A stretch of DNA of 64,000 bases from Shinella granuli (GTDB lineage: Bacteria; Pseudomonadota; Alphaproteobacteria; Rhizobiales; Rhizobiaceae), in assembly GCF_004341885.1 (NCBI RefSeq), contig NZ_SLVX01000002.1:496001-560000 (forward strand), read 5' to 3'. The notes beneath the pieces were generated by a model, which did no database searches, had not been told where the DNA came from, and worked only from the letters and a program-made list of their open reading frames with translations. Both the position numbers and the translations under genes were made by a program. Shown one piece after another: positions 18,590 through 35,388 of the stretch (the stretch's first letter is position 1; each line of letters opens with the position of its first letter).

Positions 18590-19120
18590 ATGGCTTCCCG
18601 TTGGTACATCGTCCACGCCTATTCGAATTTCGAGAAGAAGGTCGCAGAGGACATCGAGAACAAGGCGCGCCAGAAGGGCCTTGATCACCTGTTCGAGAAG
18701 ATCCTCGTGCCGACCGAAAAGGTTGTCGAGGTGCGTCGCGGCCGCAAGGTCGATTCGGAGCGCAAGTTCTTCCCCGGCTACGTGCTGGTGCGGGCGAACC
18801 TGACGGACGAAGCGTACCACCTCATCAAGAATACGCCGAAGGTCACGGGGTTCCTCGGTTCGGACAACAAGCCGGTTCCGATCCCGGACAGCGAGGCCGA
18901 GCGCATCCTGTCGCAGGTCCAGGACGGCGTCGATCGTCCGAAGCCTTCGGTCTCGTTCGAGATCGGCGAGCAGGTCCGCGTTTCCGACGGTCCGTTCGCC
19001 TCGTTCAACGGCACCGTGCAGGATGTCGACGAGGAGCGGTCGCGCCTCAAGGTGGAAGTGTCGATCTTCGGCCGCGCCACCCCGGTCGAGCTGGAATACG
19101 CTCAGGTCGAAAAAATCTGA
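18590..19120 (+). CDS. nusG: transcription termination/antitermination factor NusG
   Basis: A 176-residue protein with an N-terminal NGN domain (RWYIVHAYSNFEKK to about 110, binding the RNAP clamp helices) and a C-terminal KOW domain (IGEQVRVSDGPFASFNGTV) that contacts Rho or S10. The chosen ATG 18590 has GGAG 7 nt ahead and starts MASRWY as in homologues; TTG 18578 and ATG 18584 are upstream in frame but badly spaced. It couples transcription to translation and suppresses pausing. Co-transcribed with secE. Confidence 0.97.
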   Translation: MASRWYIVHAYSNFEKKVAEDIENKARQKGLDHLFEKILVPTEKVVEVRRGRKVDSERKFFPGYVLVRANLTDEAYHLIKNTPKVTGFLGSDNKPVPIPDSEAERILSQVQDGVDRPKPSVSFEIGEQVRVSDGPFASFNGTVQDVDEERSRLKVEVSIFGRATPVELEYAQVEKI

Positions 19121-19322
19121 TTTCAGTGGCGTCCCGGGAGGGCGCCGCTCGTTTGAAATCCGGCCCTCTCCGGAGGGTTGGCGGCGGAAGTTTCCGCCAT
19201 TCGCGTGGAAGGGAAGGCGGCCTGTAGCCGGGCGCCCGGACCGCACCACGCAACCGCAGCCGCCGGTCCCAGGATCGGCATCACGGGCCGGGCAACCGGT
19301 CGCATTCTGAAAGGCAGAGAAA

Positions 19323-19754
19323 ATGGCTAAGAAAGTTGCAGGCCAGCTCAAGCTTCAGGTCAAGGCAGGATCGGCGAACCCGTCCCCGCCGATCGGCCCG
19401 GCGCTTGGTCAGCGTGGCATTAACATCATGGAATTCTGCAAGTCGTTCAACGCGGCGACGCAGGAAATGGAAAAGGGTATGCCGATCCCGGTCGTCATCA
19501 CCTACTACCAGGACAAGTCCTTCACCTTCGTGATGAAGCAGCCGCCGGTGACCTACTTCCTCAAGAAGGAAGCCAAGATCCAGTCCGGCTCGAAGACCCC
19601 GGGCAAGGGCGGTTCCGTCGGCAAGCTCACCAAGGCTCAGATCAAGTCGATCGCCGAAGCCAAGATGAAGGATCTCAACGCCGCCGATATCGAAGGCGCA
19701 ATGGCGATGGTCGAGGGTTCTGCCCGCGCCATGGGCCTGGAAGTGGTAGGTTGA
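19323..19754 (+). CDS. rplK: 50S ribosomal protein L11
   Basis: A 143-residue protein with the N-terminal [18 protein letters not shown] proline-rich domain that binds thiostrepton and stimulates RelA and factor GTPases, and a C-terminal 23S rRNA (GTPase-associated centre) domain rich in KITKAQ-type helices. It sits 202 nt after nusG, with the rplA start just 2 nt after its stop codon, so translation is coupled. Confidence 0.98.
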   Translation: MAKKVAGQLKLQVKAGSANPSPPIGPALGQRGINIMEFCKSFNAATQEMEKGMPIPVVITYYQDKSFTFVMKQPPVTYFLKKEAKIQSGSKTPGKGGSVGKLTKAQIKSIAEAKMKDLNAADIEGAMAMVEGSARAMGLEVVG

Positions 19755-19756
19755 TC

Positions 19757-20449
19757 ATGGCCAAGGTAGCAAAGCGTCTCCAGAAGATCCGCGAAGGCAT
19801 CGACCCGACCAAGCTCGTCGCCCTTTCGGACGCCATCTCGCTCGTCAAGGAGCGTGCCGTCGCCAAGTTCGACGAAACCGTCGAGATCGCCATGAACCTC
19901 GGCGTCGACCCGCGCCACGCAGACCAGATGGTCCGCGGCGTGGTCAACCTGCCGAACGGCACCGGCCGTGACGTTCGCGTCGCCGTCTTCGCACGCGGCG
20001 CCAAGGCCGACGAAGCCAAGGCCGCCGGCGCGGACATCGTCGGCGCCGAAGACCTGCTCGAGATCGTCCAGGGCGGCAAGATCGATTTCGATCGCTGCAT
20101 CGCGACCCCGGACATGATGCCGCTCGTCGGCCGTCTCGGCAAGGTTCTCGGCCCGCGCGGCATGATGCCGAACCCGAAGGTCGGTACGGTGACCATGGAC
20201 GTTACCGGCGCCGTCAAGGCGTCCAAGGGCGGTGCTGTCGAGTTCCGCGTCGAGAAGGCCGGTATCATCCATGCCGGCATCGGCAAGGCCTCCTTCGACG
20301 CCAAGGCTCTGGAAGAGAACATCAAGGCTTTCGCCGACGCCGTCATCAAGGCGAAGCCGGCTGGCGCCAAGGGCAACTACGTCAAGCGCGTTGCCATCTC
20401 TTCGACGATGGGCCCGGGCGTGAAGATCGACCCGGCGACGGTTGCCTGA
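19757..20449 (+). CDS. rplA: 50S ribosomal protein L1
   Basis: A 230-residue L1-stalk protein ([13 protein letters not shown] start; conserved [11 protein letters not shown] and [16 protein letters not shown] motifs). It binds helices 76-78 of 23S rRNA and moves deacylated tRNA to the E site. TTG 19751 is in frame two codons earlier, but ATG 19757 is the conserved start. L1 in many bacteria represses its own rplK-rplA mRNA; the 202-nt leader ahead of rplK would be the place, but no clear L1-site mimic was identified by eye. Confidence 0.98.
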   Translation: MAKVAKRLQKIREGIDPTKLVALSDAISLVKERAVAKFDETVEIAMNLGVDPRHADQMVRGVVNLPNGTGRDVRVAVFARGAKADEAKAAGADIVGAEDLLEIVQGGKIDFDRCIATPDMMPLVGRLGKVLGPRGMMPNPKVGTVTMDVTGAVKASKGGAVEFRVEKAGIIHAGIGKASFDAKALEENIKAFADAVIKAKPAGAKGNYVKRVAISSTMGPGVKIDPATVA

Positions 20450-20804
20450 TTTAGGCGCCTGATTTTTTCAGATCCCGCTCCGGCTGGATCGCAAAAGAAT
20501 TCCCGGCCTTAGTCAGGCCGGGAATTTCCGGGGAAACCCGGAACTCCTGTCCGAGATTGCAGGTGGTTATCCCTTAATCACGTTGCCTGCATGAGACGGG
20601 TGAGACCTGGATTTCACTCAGCGTCGGATGACGCGGAATTCGGTTCGAACCTACCTTGCCTGTGTCGCGGCCCTCGGGTCGAGCGCGGGGGGACAGGATC
20701 CTCGAGCGTCGCTCGGGATCTTCTTTTTAAGCGGATCCCTGGCGGCAAAGGCAAACCCGGCAGGTCCCGTGAGAACTCACGGTCCTGTCAACTGGAGATA
20801 GGCA
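20450..20804 (+). promoter_or_regulatory. structured leader of rplJ-rplL-rpoB-rpoC
   Basis: 355 nt with at least four hairpins and no gene: a 12-bp perfect stem at 20498-20526; TTCCGGG-GAAA-CCCGGAA at 20526-20543; a 10-bp stem with one bulged T at 20697-20720 followed by TTCTTTTT; and CCGTGAG/CTCACGG at 20767-20782 just before the ribosome site. Known biology: L10(L12) complexes repress rplJ translation by binding this leader in many bacteria. The third hairpin looks like a transcription attenuator. Confidence 0.6.
20697..20728 (+). terminator. attenuator-like hairpin in the rplJ leader
   Basis: The stem GATCC-CGAGC / GCTCG-GGATC has a bulged T702, a 3-nt loop (GTC), and then TTCTTTTT. It lies 77 nt before the rplJ start, so it would act as an attenuator rather than an operon end. 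Confidence 0.6.
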
Positions 20805-21323
20805 GTGGAAAGAGCGGAAAAACGCGAATTCGTCACGGAGCTGAATGAAGTCTTCAAGGCTTCCGGTTCGGTTGTCGTGGCCCGCTATGCCGGCATCACC
20901 GTTGCACAGATGAACGATCTTCGTACGAAGATGCGTGCAGCTGGCGGTACCGTCAAAGTCGCGAAGAACCGCCTGGCCAAAATTGCCCTTCAGGGTACGG
21001 AGTCGGAAGGGATGTCTGATCTCTTCCAGGGTCAGACGCTCATTGCATATGCAAATGATCCGATGATCGCTCCGAAGGTAGCCATGGACTTCGCCAAGAC
21101 CAACGACAAGCTCGTTGTGCTCGGCGGCGCCATGGGTGCGACCACACTCGACGCAGAAGCAGTCAAGTCGCTTGCGACCCTGCCTTCGCTCGACGAGCTG
21201 CGTGCAAAGCTGCTGGGCCTTCTCAATGCCCCGGCAACGCGCGTCGCCACGGTCGTTGCAGCACCGGCAAGCCAGCTTGCCCGCGTGTTCGCAGCCTACG
21301 CCAAGAAGGACGAAGCCGCGTAA
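20805..21323 (+). CDS. rplJ: 50S ribosomal protein L10
   Basis: A 172-residue stalk base protein. It binds 23S rRNA through its N-terminal domain ([23 protein letters not shown]) and carries L7/L12 dimers on its C-terminal helix (about 135-172). It starts at GTG 20805, preceded by GGAGATAGGCA. With L12 it probably represses its own mRNA through the structured leader. rplL follows 60 nt later. Confidence 0.98.
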   Translation: MERAEKREFVTELNEVFKASGSVVVARYAGITVAQMNDLRTKMRAAGGTVKVAKNRLAKIALQGTESEGMSDLFQGQTLIAYANDPMIAPKVAMDFAKTNDKLVVLGGAMGATTLDAEAVKSLATLPSLDELRAKLLGLLNAPATRVATVVAAPASQLARVFAAYAKKDEAA

Positions 21324-21383
21324 GGCGGTTTTTCGCTGTAAATCAAACACACCAGTTCGAACCGAACAAAAGGACTTAAGAAA

Positions 21384-21761
<378 letters not shown>

Positions 21762-21774
21762 TATCGGAATGCGG

Positions 21775-21800
21775 TGGGAGAGGGTTTCGACCCTCTCCCA
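21775..21800. repeat. 11-bp hairpin after rplL
   Basis: TGGGAGAGGGT, TTCG tetraloop, ACCCTCTCCCA. The stem is perfect but lacks a following T-run, so it is more likely a processing or stability element than a full terminator. Confidence 0.6.
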
Positions 21801-21820
21801 TTGATGATTCCTCCGAACTG

Positions 21821-21857
21821 ATTACCCAAAAGCCGCGAAAACCGGCTTTTGGGTAAT
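21821..21857. repeat. 15-bp perfect stem between rplL and rpoB
   Basis: Bases 21821-21835 pair without mismatch to 21843-21857 around a 7-nt loop. It lies about 160 nt before rpoB. In E. coli the rplL-rpoB interval carries a partial terminator and an RNase III cleavage hairpin; this is a plausible functional counterpart. Confidence 0.65.
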
Positions 21858-22015
21858 GGGTTCTTCAAGAGGATGGTCTTCCGCCGAGCGATTGGGCAAT
21901 CCGGCCCGTGGCCTGGCAGGCGAGACGAGATTGAACCAACCCATTGGTCGACGGGATCGACTGGCCAGCGAACCCCGTCCGTTGCAGGCCCGGATGCAAA
22001 TTTGAAGGAGCGACG

Positions 22016-26155
<4,140 letters not shown>

Positions 26156-26312
26156 GCCCTGATCGGGTGCGCGCCAGAACGTGGCGCGCACCGTTTCCGC
26201 TCCCGCCGGTCGGCGAGGGGCGGCTCATCCGTTTCGAGCAGCCTTGCGGCACCCGGGTATCGCCGCAATTGGTTGCTAAGCAGAGGGCCATTGGCCCACG
26301 AAGGAGATAGGC

Positions 26313-30524
<4,212 letters not shown>

Positions 30525-30546
30525 GGCTGGATCACGTGAAAAATGT

Positions 30547-30575
30547 AAAACGCCGGGCGATGAGCCCGGCGTTTT
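30547..30575. terminator. terminator of rpoC, bidirectional
   Basis: AAAACGCCGGGC (30547-30558), GATGA loop, GCCCGGCGTTTT (30564-30575). The A-run and T-run let it serve rpoC and also the convergent luxR-type gene, which ends 11 nt beyond. Confidence 0.92.
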
Positions 30576-30585
30576 CGTTTCAGCG

Positions 30586-31725
30586 TCATCCGCTGTGGAA
30601 GCGGACAAGCAGGACGCAGAGTTCCGATTGCTTTGCTGTTCCCGTCTTCTGGAAAACCTGCTTCAGCCGCTGCCGTGCCGTCTCGAAGGTGATGCCGAGG
30701 CCGGTTGCCGCGTCGGTGAGCGACAGGCCACCACCCAGCGCCGCCGCAAGCCGCGTCTCGGCGGGCGTCAGGCGGAAGAGGCGGGCAAACTCCGCGAGAT
30801 CGCTGGAGGGTGGCGGAGCTGAGAGGTTGGTCAGCCGCAGCAGGATTTGTGGGCGCGGGGCCAGGAGTCGCTGGACGGGATCCGCGGGCAGCCGGATCAG
30901 CGACAGCAACCACTTGCTGCTGCCGTCATCCCAGCCGATGCGACATGCTTCGCTGAGCGGGGAGGAGGTCAGTACTCTGACCCGATGGGCAACCCGTTCC
31001 GACAGGGCCTTGTCGCGAAAGCGCAATCGCCCGTGCCGCGAGCCGGCAAGGGCATCCTGCCGCAGCAGGCCCGCCGCCTCGGTATTGGCTTCGATGATGC
31101 GCATGGAATGGTCGACGACCAGCGCCGGCCCCTCGCCATGGCCAACGAGCGCCGCCCGTGCGGCCACGTCGCCTCCGGTTCGTTGCAGGGTGCGGGATAT
31201 GCGGATCGCTCGTTCGAGCGGACCGCGAAGCCGCGTCAGGATTTCGGTGGAGGCTTCGGCATAGTGCGCGATATGGCTTTCCGGTGCCTGCATCGGGAGG
31301 TAGATCGTATCGGTCGGGCTTGCATCCAGTTTTAAGCCGATACCCGCGGTGCATTTCTCGGCCCTGAGCAGCCAGTCGTTGTAAAATTCAGTACTGCGGA
31401 TGTTCTTGACAGGGAACATGGTTTCGGAGCTGAGGATTTCACCGCTTTTCAATGCCGTCCAGCGCTGCTGGTAAGGGTTGATAAAGGCATAGTACTCTGA
31501 ATAGCTAGCAATCAGTGATGGATCGATGTTCCAGGAGACGGCGTGGTTCACGCGGCCATGCAGGAAATCCTGATTGACCAGCGCGAAGTAGGCGTTTGGA
31601 AATTCGGCGTTGAGAAGGCGGAGCGCCAGTTCCCATGGTTCCGCGCCAATGGCGGCAAGCTCCAGCGCTTCGCCGACCTCCGTCGCCACGGTCGCAATCC
31701 TGTGTTCGTCGAAAGCCTCTCCCAA
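30586..31725 (-). CDS. LuxR-family transcriptional regulator
   Basis: The C-terminal 60 residues form a GerE/LuxR helix-turn-helix (LTPAETRLAAALGGGLSLTDAA, then FETARQRLKQVFQKTGTAKQSEL). The N-terminal 300 residues have no clear autoinducer-binding signature; a PAS-like segment (ALVVDHSMRIIEANTEAAGLLRQD) lies in the middle. TTG 31725 with CGGAG 7 nt upstream is the best start (379 residues); GTG 31779 is an alternative, and there is no ATG nearby. It is divergent from the RTX-like gene, so control of that gene is a reasonable guess. The ligand is unknown. Confidence 0.82.
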   Translation of the reverse strand: MGEAFDEHRIATVATEVGEALELAAIGAEPWELALRLLNAEFPNAYFALVNQDFLHGRVNHAVSWNIDPSLIASYSEYYAFINPYQQRWTALKSGEILSSETMFPVKNIRSTEFYNDWLLRAEKCTAGIGLKLDASPTDTIYLPMQAPESHIAHYAEASTEILTRLRGPLERAIRISRTLQRTGGDVAARAALVGHGEGPALVVDHSMRIIEANTEAAGLLRQDALAGSRHGRLRFRDKALSERVAHRVRVLTSSPLSEACRIGWDDGSSKWLLSLIRLPADPVQRLLAPRPQILLRLTNLSAPPPSSDLAEFARLFRLTPAETRLAAALGGGLSLTDAATGLGITFETARQRLKQVFQKTGTAKQSELCVLLVRFHSG

Positions 31726-32054
31726 TCGGTTTCTCCGCCCTCGTCCGGCTGCTCTTTCTATCAAGGGTAGCTTATTCACGCAGAAGGTCAATTTTGAGAT
31801 GGCGCGCAACTCCCAAATGGGGGTCGCGGTACCCACCCGTTTTGTTCCATGTTGGATTGAAGGACGGAGAACGACCGAGGGGTGGTCGATCCTTGCGGCC
31901 CATGGTGCACGGCAACCCTCGGGTTGCGTTGCACGCAGGACCGTTGGACATTCGGTGCATGCCCGCCCGGCTGTGGCCGGGACCACGCGCTTTCTCCATC
32001 CTCAAGGCGAAGCATCGACGGCGCCGAAGCCTGTCGGCTGGAAGGAGAAAAGGC
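31726..32054. other. divergent regulatory interval luxR-type gene / RTX-like gene
   Basis: 329 nt without a supported gene. It contains two dyads: CGACC-N7-GGTCG at about 31872-31888 and the nested GTGCA ... GCAACCC-TC-GGGTTGC ... TGCAC at 31906-31934. Either could be an operator for the LuxR-type regulator or a leader hairpin of the RTX-like mRNA. Confidence 0.5.
31906..31934. promoter_or_regulatory. nested inverted repeat upstream of the RTX-like gene
   Basis: GCAACCC (31912-31918) and GGGTTGC (31921-31927) are separated by two bases and enclosed by GTGCA and TGCAC. Perfect inner arms of 7 bp with such a short loop suit a protein-binding dyad better than an RNA hairpin. Confidence 0.45.
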
Positions 32055-33524
32055 ATGGCAAACATCACATTCGGCAAGGCCCTCACGGACTGGGGGTGGC
32101 TGGAAGATTTCTACGATATGAAAACGCTGAAACTGGTCTCGAAGACGGCCACCAAGGCCGTTTTTCGCGATGGTGATGGCGATCAGATCGTTCTCACCGG
32201 CAAGGGACTCACATTCAAGGGCGACCTTGCGACGAAGGGGACGGTGACGGGCGCCGACTTCATCGCCGGCTCCGGCGACAAGTACCTGACCTTCACCAAG
32301 GGAGACTTCGAGGCCAAGGAGCTTCTCCTCGAAATCGTGAAGAACAAGGATTTTTATGGCCTTCTTTCGGACCTGACGGCGGGCGACGATGTCATCACCG
32401 GTGGCGGCAGCGGTGATGACATCATCATCGGGAAAAATGCCGGCGATGACCGCATCCTCGGTGGCGGTGGCGACGATTTCATCAAGGGCTCGGCCGGCGA
32501 CAACTACATGGACGGCGGCAAGGGCTGGGATGATCTAAGCTACGAAGAGACCTACTACGACAAGGGCAATGCCAAAAAAGGCATCGTTCTCGATGCGACC
32601 AAGGGGACCGTCCAGAACAGCTGGGGCGGAACCGACAAAATCAAGAATTTCGAGGGATATCGCGGCTCCCACAATAGCGACAAGTTCATCGGAGCCAGCA
32701 AGGACGAATCGTTCATGGGCTTTGCCGGCAAGGACGACATCGACGGCGGCAAGGGTTTCGATGAGGTCTATTATCACAGAGACCAGAAATTCGGAGGGAA
32801 GAAAGGCATCGTCGTCGATCTGGAAAAGGGGACGATCAAGGACGGTTTTGGCAGCACGGATACGGTGAAGAATATCGAAGCCGTCTTCGGCACATTCTTC
32901 AACGACAAGTTCAAAGGCGACGCGAAGGATAATCACTTCCGAGGCCTCAGCGGCAAGGACAGTTTCGACGGCGGCAAGGGATCCGATACGATCAATTTCC
33001 ACTTCTGGGATGATCTCGGCCAGAAGGGTGCTGTCGTCGATCTGCGCAAGACGACCAACAACATCCTGAACGACGGTTTCGGCAACAGGGAAACGGCCAA
33101 GAACATCGAAAACCTTGAAGGCTCGGATTTCGCCGACGACTTCACGTTGGGCAAGGCCGACGGCTATGTCGATGGTCGTGGCGGTGACGATCGGCTGGTT
33201 GCGGGGGCGGGAGAGAACTGGATGCGCGGCGGGGACGGCGCGGATATGTTCGTCTTCCTTTCCGCCAAGCACTCAACCGCCTTGAAGAACGATATCATCA
33301 GCGACTTCAACCGCAAGGAAGGGGATCGGATCGACGTCTCGAAGGTCGCCGATTTCGACTTCATCGGCAAAAAGGGCTTCACCGGCGCCGGAAACGAACT
33401 GAACTATGCCGTCAAGAAGGGGGAAACGTTCATTTCAGGCGATATAGACGGCGACAAAAAGGCTGATTTCGTCGTCAAGCTCGATGGCAAACATACGCTT
33501 GTCGAGGGTGATTTCATCCTTTGA
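32055..33524 (+). CDS. secreted RTX-like calcium-binding protein
   Basis: A 489-residue acidic protein without an N-terminal signal. RTX-type GGxGxDxx nonapeptides lie at about 109-150 (TAGDDVITGGGSGDD, AGDDRILGGGGDD) and 366-396. Between them are three diverged tandem units of about 76 residues (152-228, 229-303, 304-378), each built as DGGKG-x-D ... KGIVVD ... GT ... TDxxKNxE ... DKFxG. Residues 398-489 resemble the C-terminal domain of serralysin-type and other type I secreted proteins (DIISDFNRKEGDRIDVS, then DIDGDKKADFVVKL, ending VEGDFIL). Export by a type I secretion system is inferred; no transporter genes are nearby. ATG 32055 follows GAAGGAG. No enzymatic domain is seen, so it is more likely a matrix or adhesion protein than an enzyme. 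Confidence 0.85.
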   Translation: MANITFGKALTDWGWLEDFYDMKTLKLVSKTATKAVFRDGDGDQIVLTGKGLTFKGDLATKGTVTGADFIAGSGDKYLTFTKGDFEAKELLLEIVKNKDFYGLLSDLTAGDDVITGGGSGDDIIIGKNAGDDRILGGGGDDFIKGSAGDNYMDGGKGWDDLSYEETYYDKGNAKKGIVLDATKGTVQNSWGGTDKIKNFEGYRGSHNSDKFIGASKDESFMGFAGKDDIDGGKGFDEVYYHRDQKFGGKKGIVVDLEKGTIKDGFGSTDTVKNIEAVFGTFFNDKFKGDAKDNHFRGLSGKDSFDGGKGSDTINFHFWDDLGQKGAVVDLRKTTNNILNDGFGNRETAKNIENLEGSDFADDFTLGKADGYVDGRGGDDRLVAGAGENWMRGGDGADMFVFLSAKHSTALKNDIISDFNRKEGDRIDVSKVADFDFIGKKGFTGAGNELNYAVKKGETFISGDIDGDKKADFVVKLDGKHTLVEGDFIL

Positions 33525-33624
33525 CGATCCGGCCGCATCGACCAGCACGATGCTGATGGAACCTTGGCCGGCGGCGAGGACGCTGATGCCGAGTAAAAAG
33601 CTGCCACTTTTGACGATTGAAAAG

Positions 33625-33653
33625 GCCGCCCGAAATATTTCGGGCGGCTTTTT
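33625..33653 (+). terminator. terminator after the RTX-like gene
   Basis: GCCGCCCGAA (33625-33634), ATAT, TTCGGGCGGC (33639-33648), then five T. It is an intrinsic terminator 100 nt after the stop codon. Confidence 0.92.
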
Positions 33654-33682
33654 GTTTATGCGCAAGGACAGGGCAGGGCGGC

Positions 33683-33696
33683 TTGATCTGGCGCAA
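33683..33696 (+). promoter_or_regulatory. FixK/FNR-type box upstream of cytochrome c peroxidase
   Basis: TTGATCTGGCGCAA fits the rhizobial FixK pattern TTG(A/C)-N6-(T/G)CAA. It is centred 63 bp upstream of the start codon, compatible with activation from about -41.5 if the 5' UTR is about 20 nt. Confidence 0.5.
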
Positions 33697-33752
33697 GTGG
33701 CAAGATTGGAGCGGTTCTAAAGTCCATTCGTACCCAACGAATGGAGGTAGCC

Positions 33753-34802
33753 ATGAAAATCCTGCTGGCGACGGTCACCGCATCGGTCATTGCGACCGCG
33801 GCCCTTGCCGCCGATCCGGTTCCGGCCGATCTGCGCGCGACGGCGCTCGACATCTTCAAGCCCTTGCCGTCGACCTATCCGGCGGTCAGCGACAATCCGA
33901 TCACGCCGGAGAAGATCGATCTCGGCAAGGCGCTGTTCTTCGATCCACGGCTTTCGGCCTCGGGCGTCTTCTCGTGCAATTCCTGTCACAACCTGGCGAC
34001 GGGCGGCGACGACAACCTGGAAACCTCGATCGGCCATGGCTGGCAGAAGGGACCGCGCAACTCGCCGACGGCGCTGAATGCCGTCTTCAACGAGGCCCAG
34101 TTCTGGGACGGGCGCGCGGAAGACCTGAAGGCGCAGGCGAAGGGGCCGATCCAGGCGGGCGTCGAGATGGCCAATACGCCCAACCAGGTCGTCGCGACGC
34201 TGAAGTCGATGCCGAAATATGTCGAGTGGTTCACCGCGGCCTTCCCGGGCGAAGCCGACCCGGTGACCTTCGACAACATGGCCAAGGCCATCGAGGCCTT
34301 CGAGGCGACCCTGATCACGCCGGCCGCCTTCGACGCCTATCTCAACGGCGACGAGGGTGCGATGACGGTGGAGCAGAAAGAGGGGCTTGCGCTCTTCATC
34401 GACAAGGGCTGCGCGTCGTGTCACAGCGGCATCAATCTCGGCGGCAACGGCTATTACCCGTTCGGCCTCATCGAGAAGCCCGGCGCCGAGGTGCTGCCGG
34501 AGAACGACAAGGGCCGCTTTGCCGTGACGGCGACGGCGGACGATTCCTATGTCTTCCGCGCCGCGCCGCTGCGCAACGTCACGCTGACCGCGCCGTATTT
34601 CCACTCGGGCAAGGTGTGGAACCTGAAGCAGGCCGTCGCGATCATGGGCACCTCGCAGCTCGGCGAGGACCTGGCGGATGCCGACGTGGACCGGATCGTC
34701 GCCTTCCTCGGCACGCTGGAAGGCCGGATGCCCGACGTGGTCTATCCGGTGCTGCCGGCAGAGACGGATGACACGCCCCTGCCGAGCGGCGAAATCAAGT
34801 AA
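33753..34802 (+). CDS. di-heme cytochrome c peroxidase
   Basis: A periplasmic enzyme that reduces hydrogen peroxide with electrons from cytochrome c. The 349-residue product has a signal peptide (1-19, ALA-ADP cleavage) and two c-type heme sites: CNSCH (C75, C78, H79; the peroxidatic low-potential heme domain) and CASCH (C220, C223, H224; electron-accepting heme). The conserved APLRNVTLTAPYFHSG lies near the C-terminus. ATG 33753 is preferred over ATG 33741 because GGAGGTAGCC stands at the right distance. Low-oxygen control is suggested by the upstream FixK-like box. It is monocistronic as far as seen. Confidence 0.95.
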   Translation: MKILLATVTASVIATAALAADPVPADLRATALDIFKPLPSTYPAVSDNPITPEKIDLGKALFFDPRLSASGVFSCNSCHNLATGGDDNLETSIGHGWQKGPRNSPTALNAVFNEAQFWDGRAEDLKAQAKGPIQAGVEMANTPNQVVATLKSMPKYVEWFTAAFPGEADPVTFDNMAKAIEAFEATLITPAAFDAYLNGDEGAMTVEQKEGLALFIDKGCASCHSGINLGGNGYYPFGLIEKPGAEVLPENDKGRFAVTATADDSYVFRAAPLRNVTLTAPYFHSGKVWNLKQAVAIMGTSQLGEDLADADVDRIVAFLGTLEGRMPDVVYPVLPAETDDTPLPSGEIK

Positions 34803-34817
34803 GGAAGCGGGCGGTCA

Positions 34818-35114
34818 TCAGGCAAACCGGATGATCGCCACTTCTCCTTCGAGCGCGCCCTTGTAGGCGGAGGCATGCGGCTCGTCTTCCGGCACGCCCG
34901 TCAGGGTGCCGATCTGGTCCAGGTCGGCTTCCAGGAAGCCTTCCTCGGAGAGCGCATTCAGCGCCTCGCGCACGGCGGTGTCGTCGTCGGGCGCGCGCAG
35001 CATGACGTGGATGTCGATGCCCTCGTCGCCCTCGCGCTCATAGGCCTTGCCGATGATGATGAAGACCATCGGGTCGTCGAGCGTATTGTTGTCGTTGTCG
35101 GCATTGGCCGCCAT
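34818..35114 (-). CDS. small conserved cytoplasmic protein of unknown function (98 aa)
   Basis: An acidic 98-residue protein starting MAANADNDNNTLDDP with a ferredoxin-like alternation afterwards (MVFIIIGKAYERE, IDIHVMLRAPDDDTAVREALNALSEEGF, EGEVAIIRFA). AAGGAG precedes ATG 35114 at a good distance. There is no signal peptide or membrane segment, and no family is recognised. It is convergent with the peroxidase gene (15 nt between stop codons) and divergent from the str operon. Confidence 0.78.
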   Translation of the reverse strand: MAANADNDNNTLDDPMVFIIIGKAYEREGDEGIDIHVMLRAPDDDTAVREALNALSEEGFLEADLDQIGTLTGVPEDEPHASAYKGALEGEVAIIRFA

Positions 35115-35279
35115 GGCGGGCTCCTTTCGGGTCGATGATGCCGGTTCTATAAAGGCTAGGGCGGCAAGGCCCAAATGCAAAATCGGCGGGCGCACCAAAA
35201 GGTGATTCCCAGATACGCTCGCCGCGCACCATCGCGCGCAGTTGATTCCGTCTTCACGCTTCCTTAATGTTCTCCGGCG

Positions 35280-35359
35280 ATGGCTGGTGCAGCCGGTATG
35301 CACCCCGAAAGGGGTAGGGGAGGCCGCCGAAAGCCCTGCTTTTCAGGCAGGCCAGCCAT
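35280..35359. ncRNA. candidate structured RNA, cloverleaf-shaped, family unknown
   Basis: ATGGCTGG (35280-35287) pairs perfectly with CCAGCCAT (35352-35359). Inside lie TGCA/TGCA with a 7-nt loop (35288-35302), CCCC-GAAA-GGGG (35303-35314), a GGC/GCC arm (35322-35335) and CCTGC-TTTTCAG-GCAGG (35335-35351), the last abutting the closing stem with no linker. It is upstream of the str promoter, so it would be a separate transcript or, read on the minus strand, part of the leader of the 98-residue gene. It lacks tRNA consensus loops and CCA, and the strand is undecided. Confidence 0.4.
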
Positions 35360-35388
35360 TCCGCCCCAGGATTCTTTCGCCCCGCCCC

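Noticed and set aside
35280-35359. Glycine riboswitch or tRNA in the element ahead of str.
   Set aside because: Short matches (GCCGAAAG, TCAGGCA) recall the glycine aptamer, but the GGAGAG core is missing; tRNA T-loop and CCA are absent.
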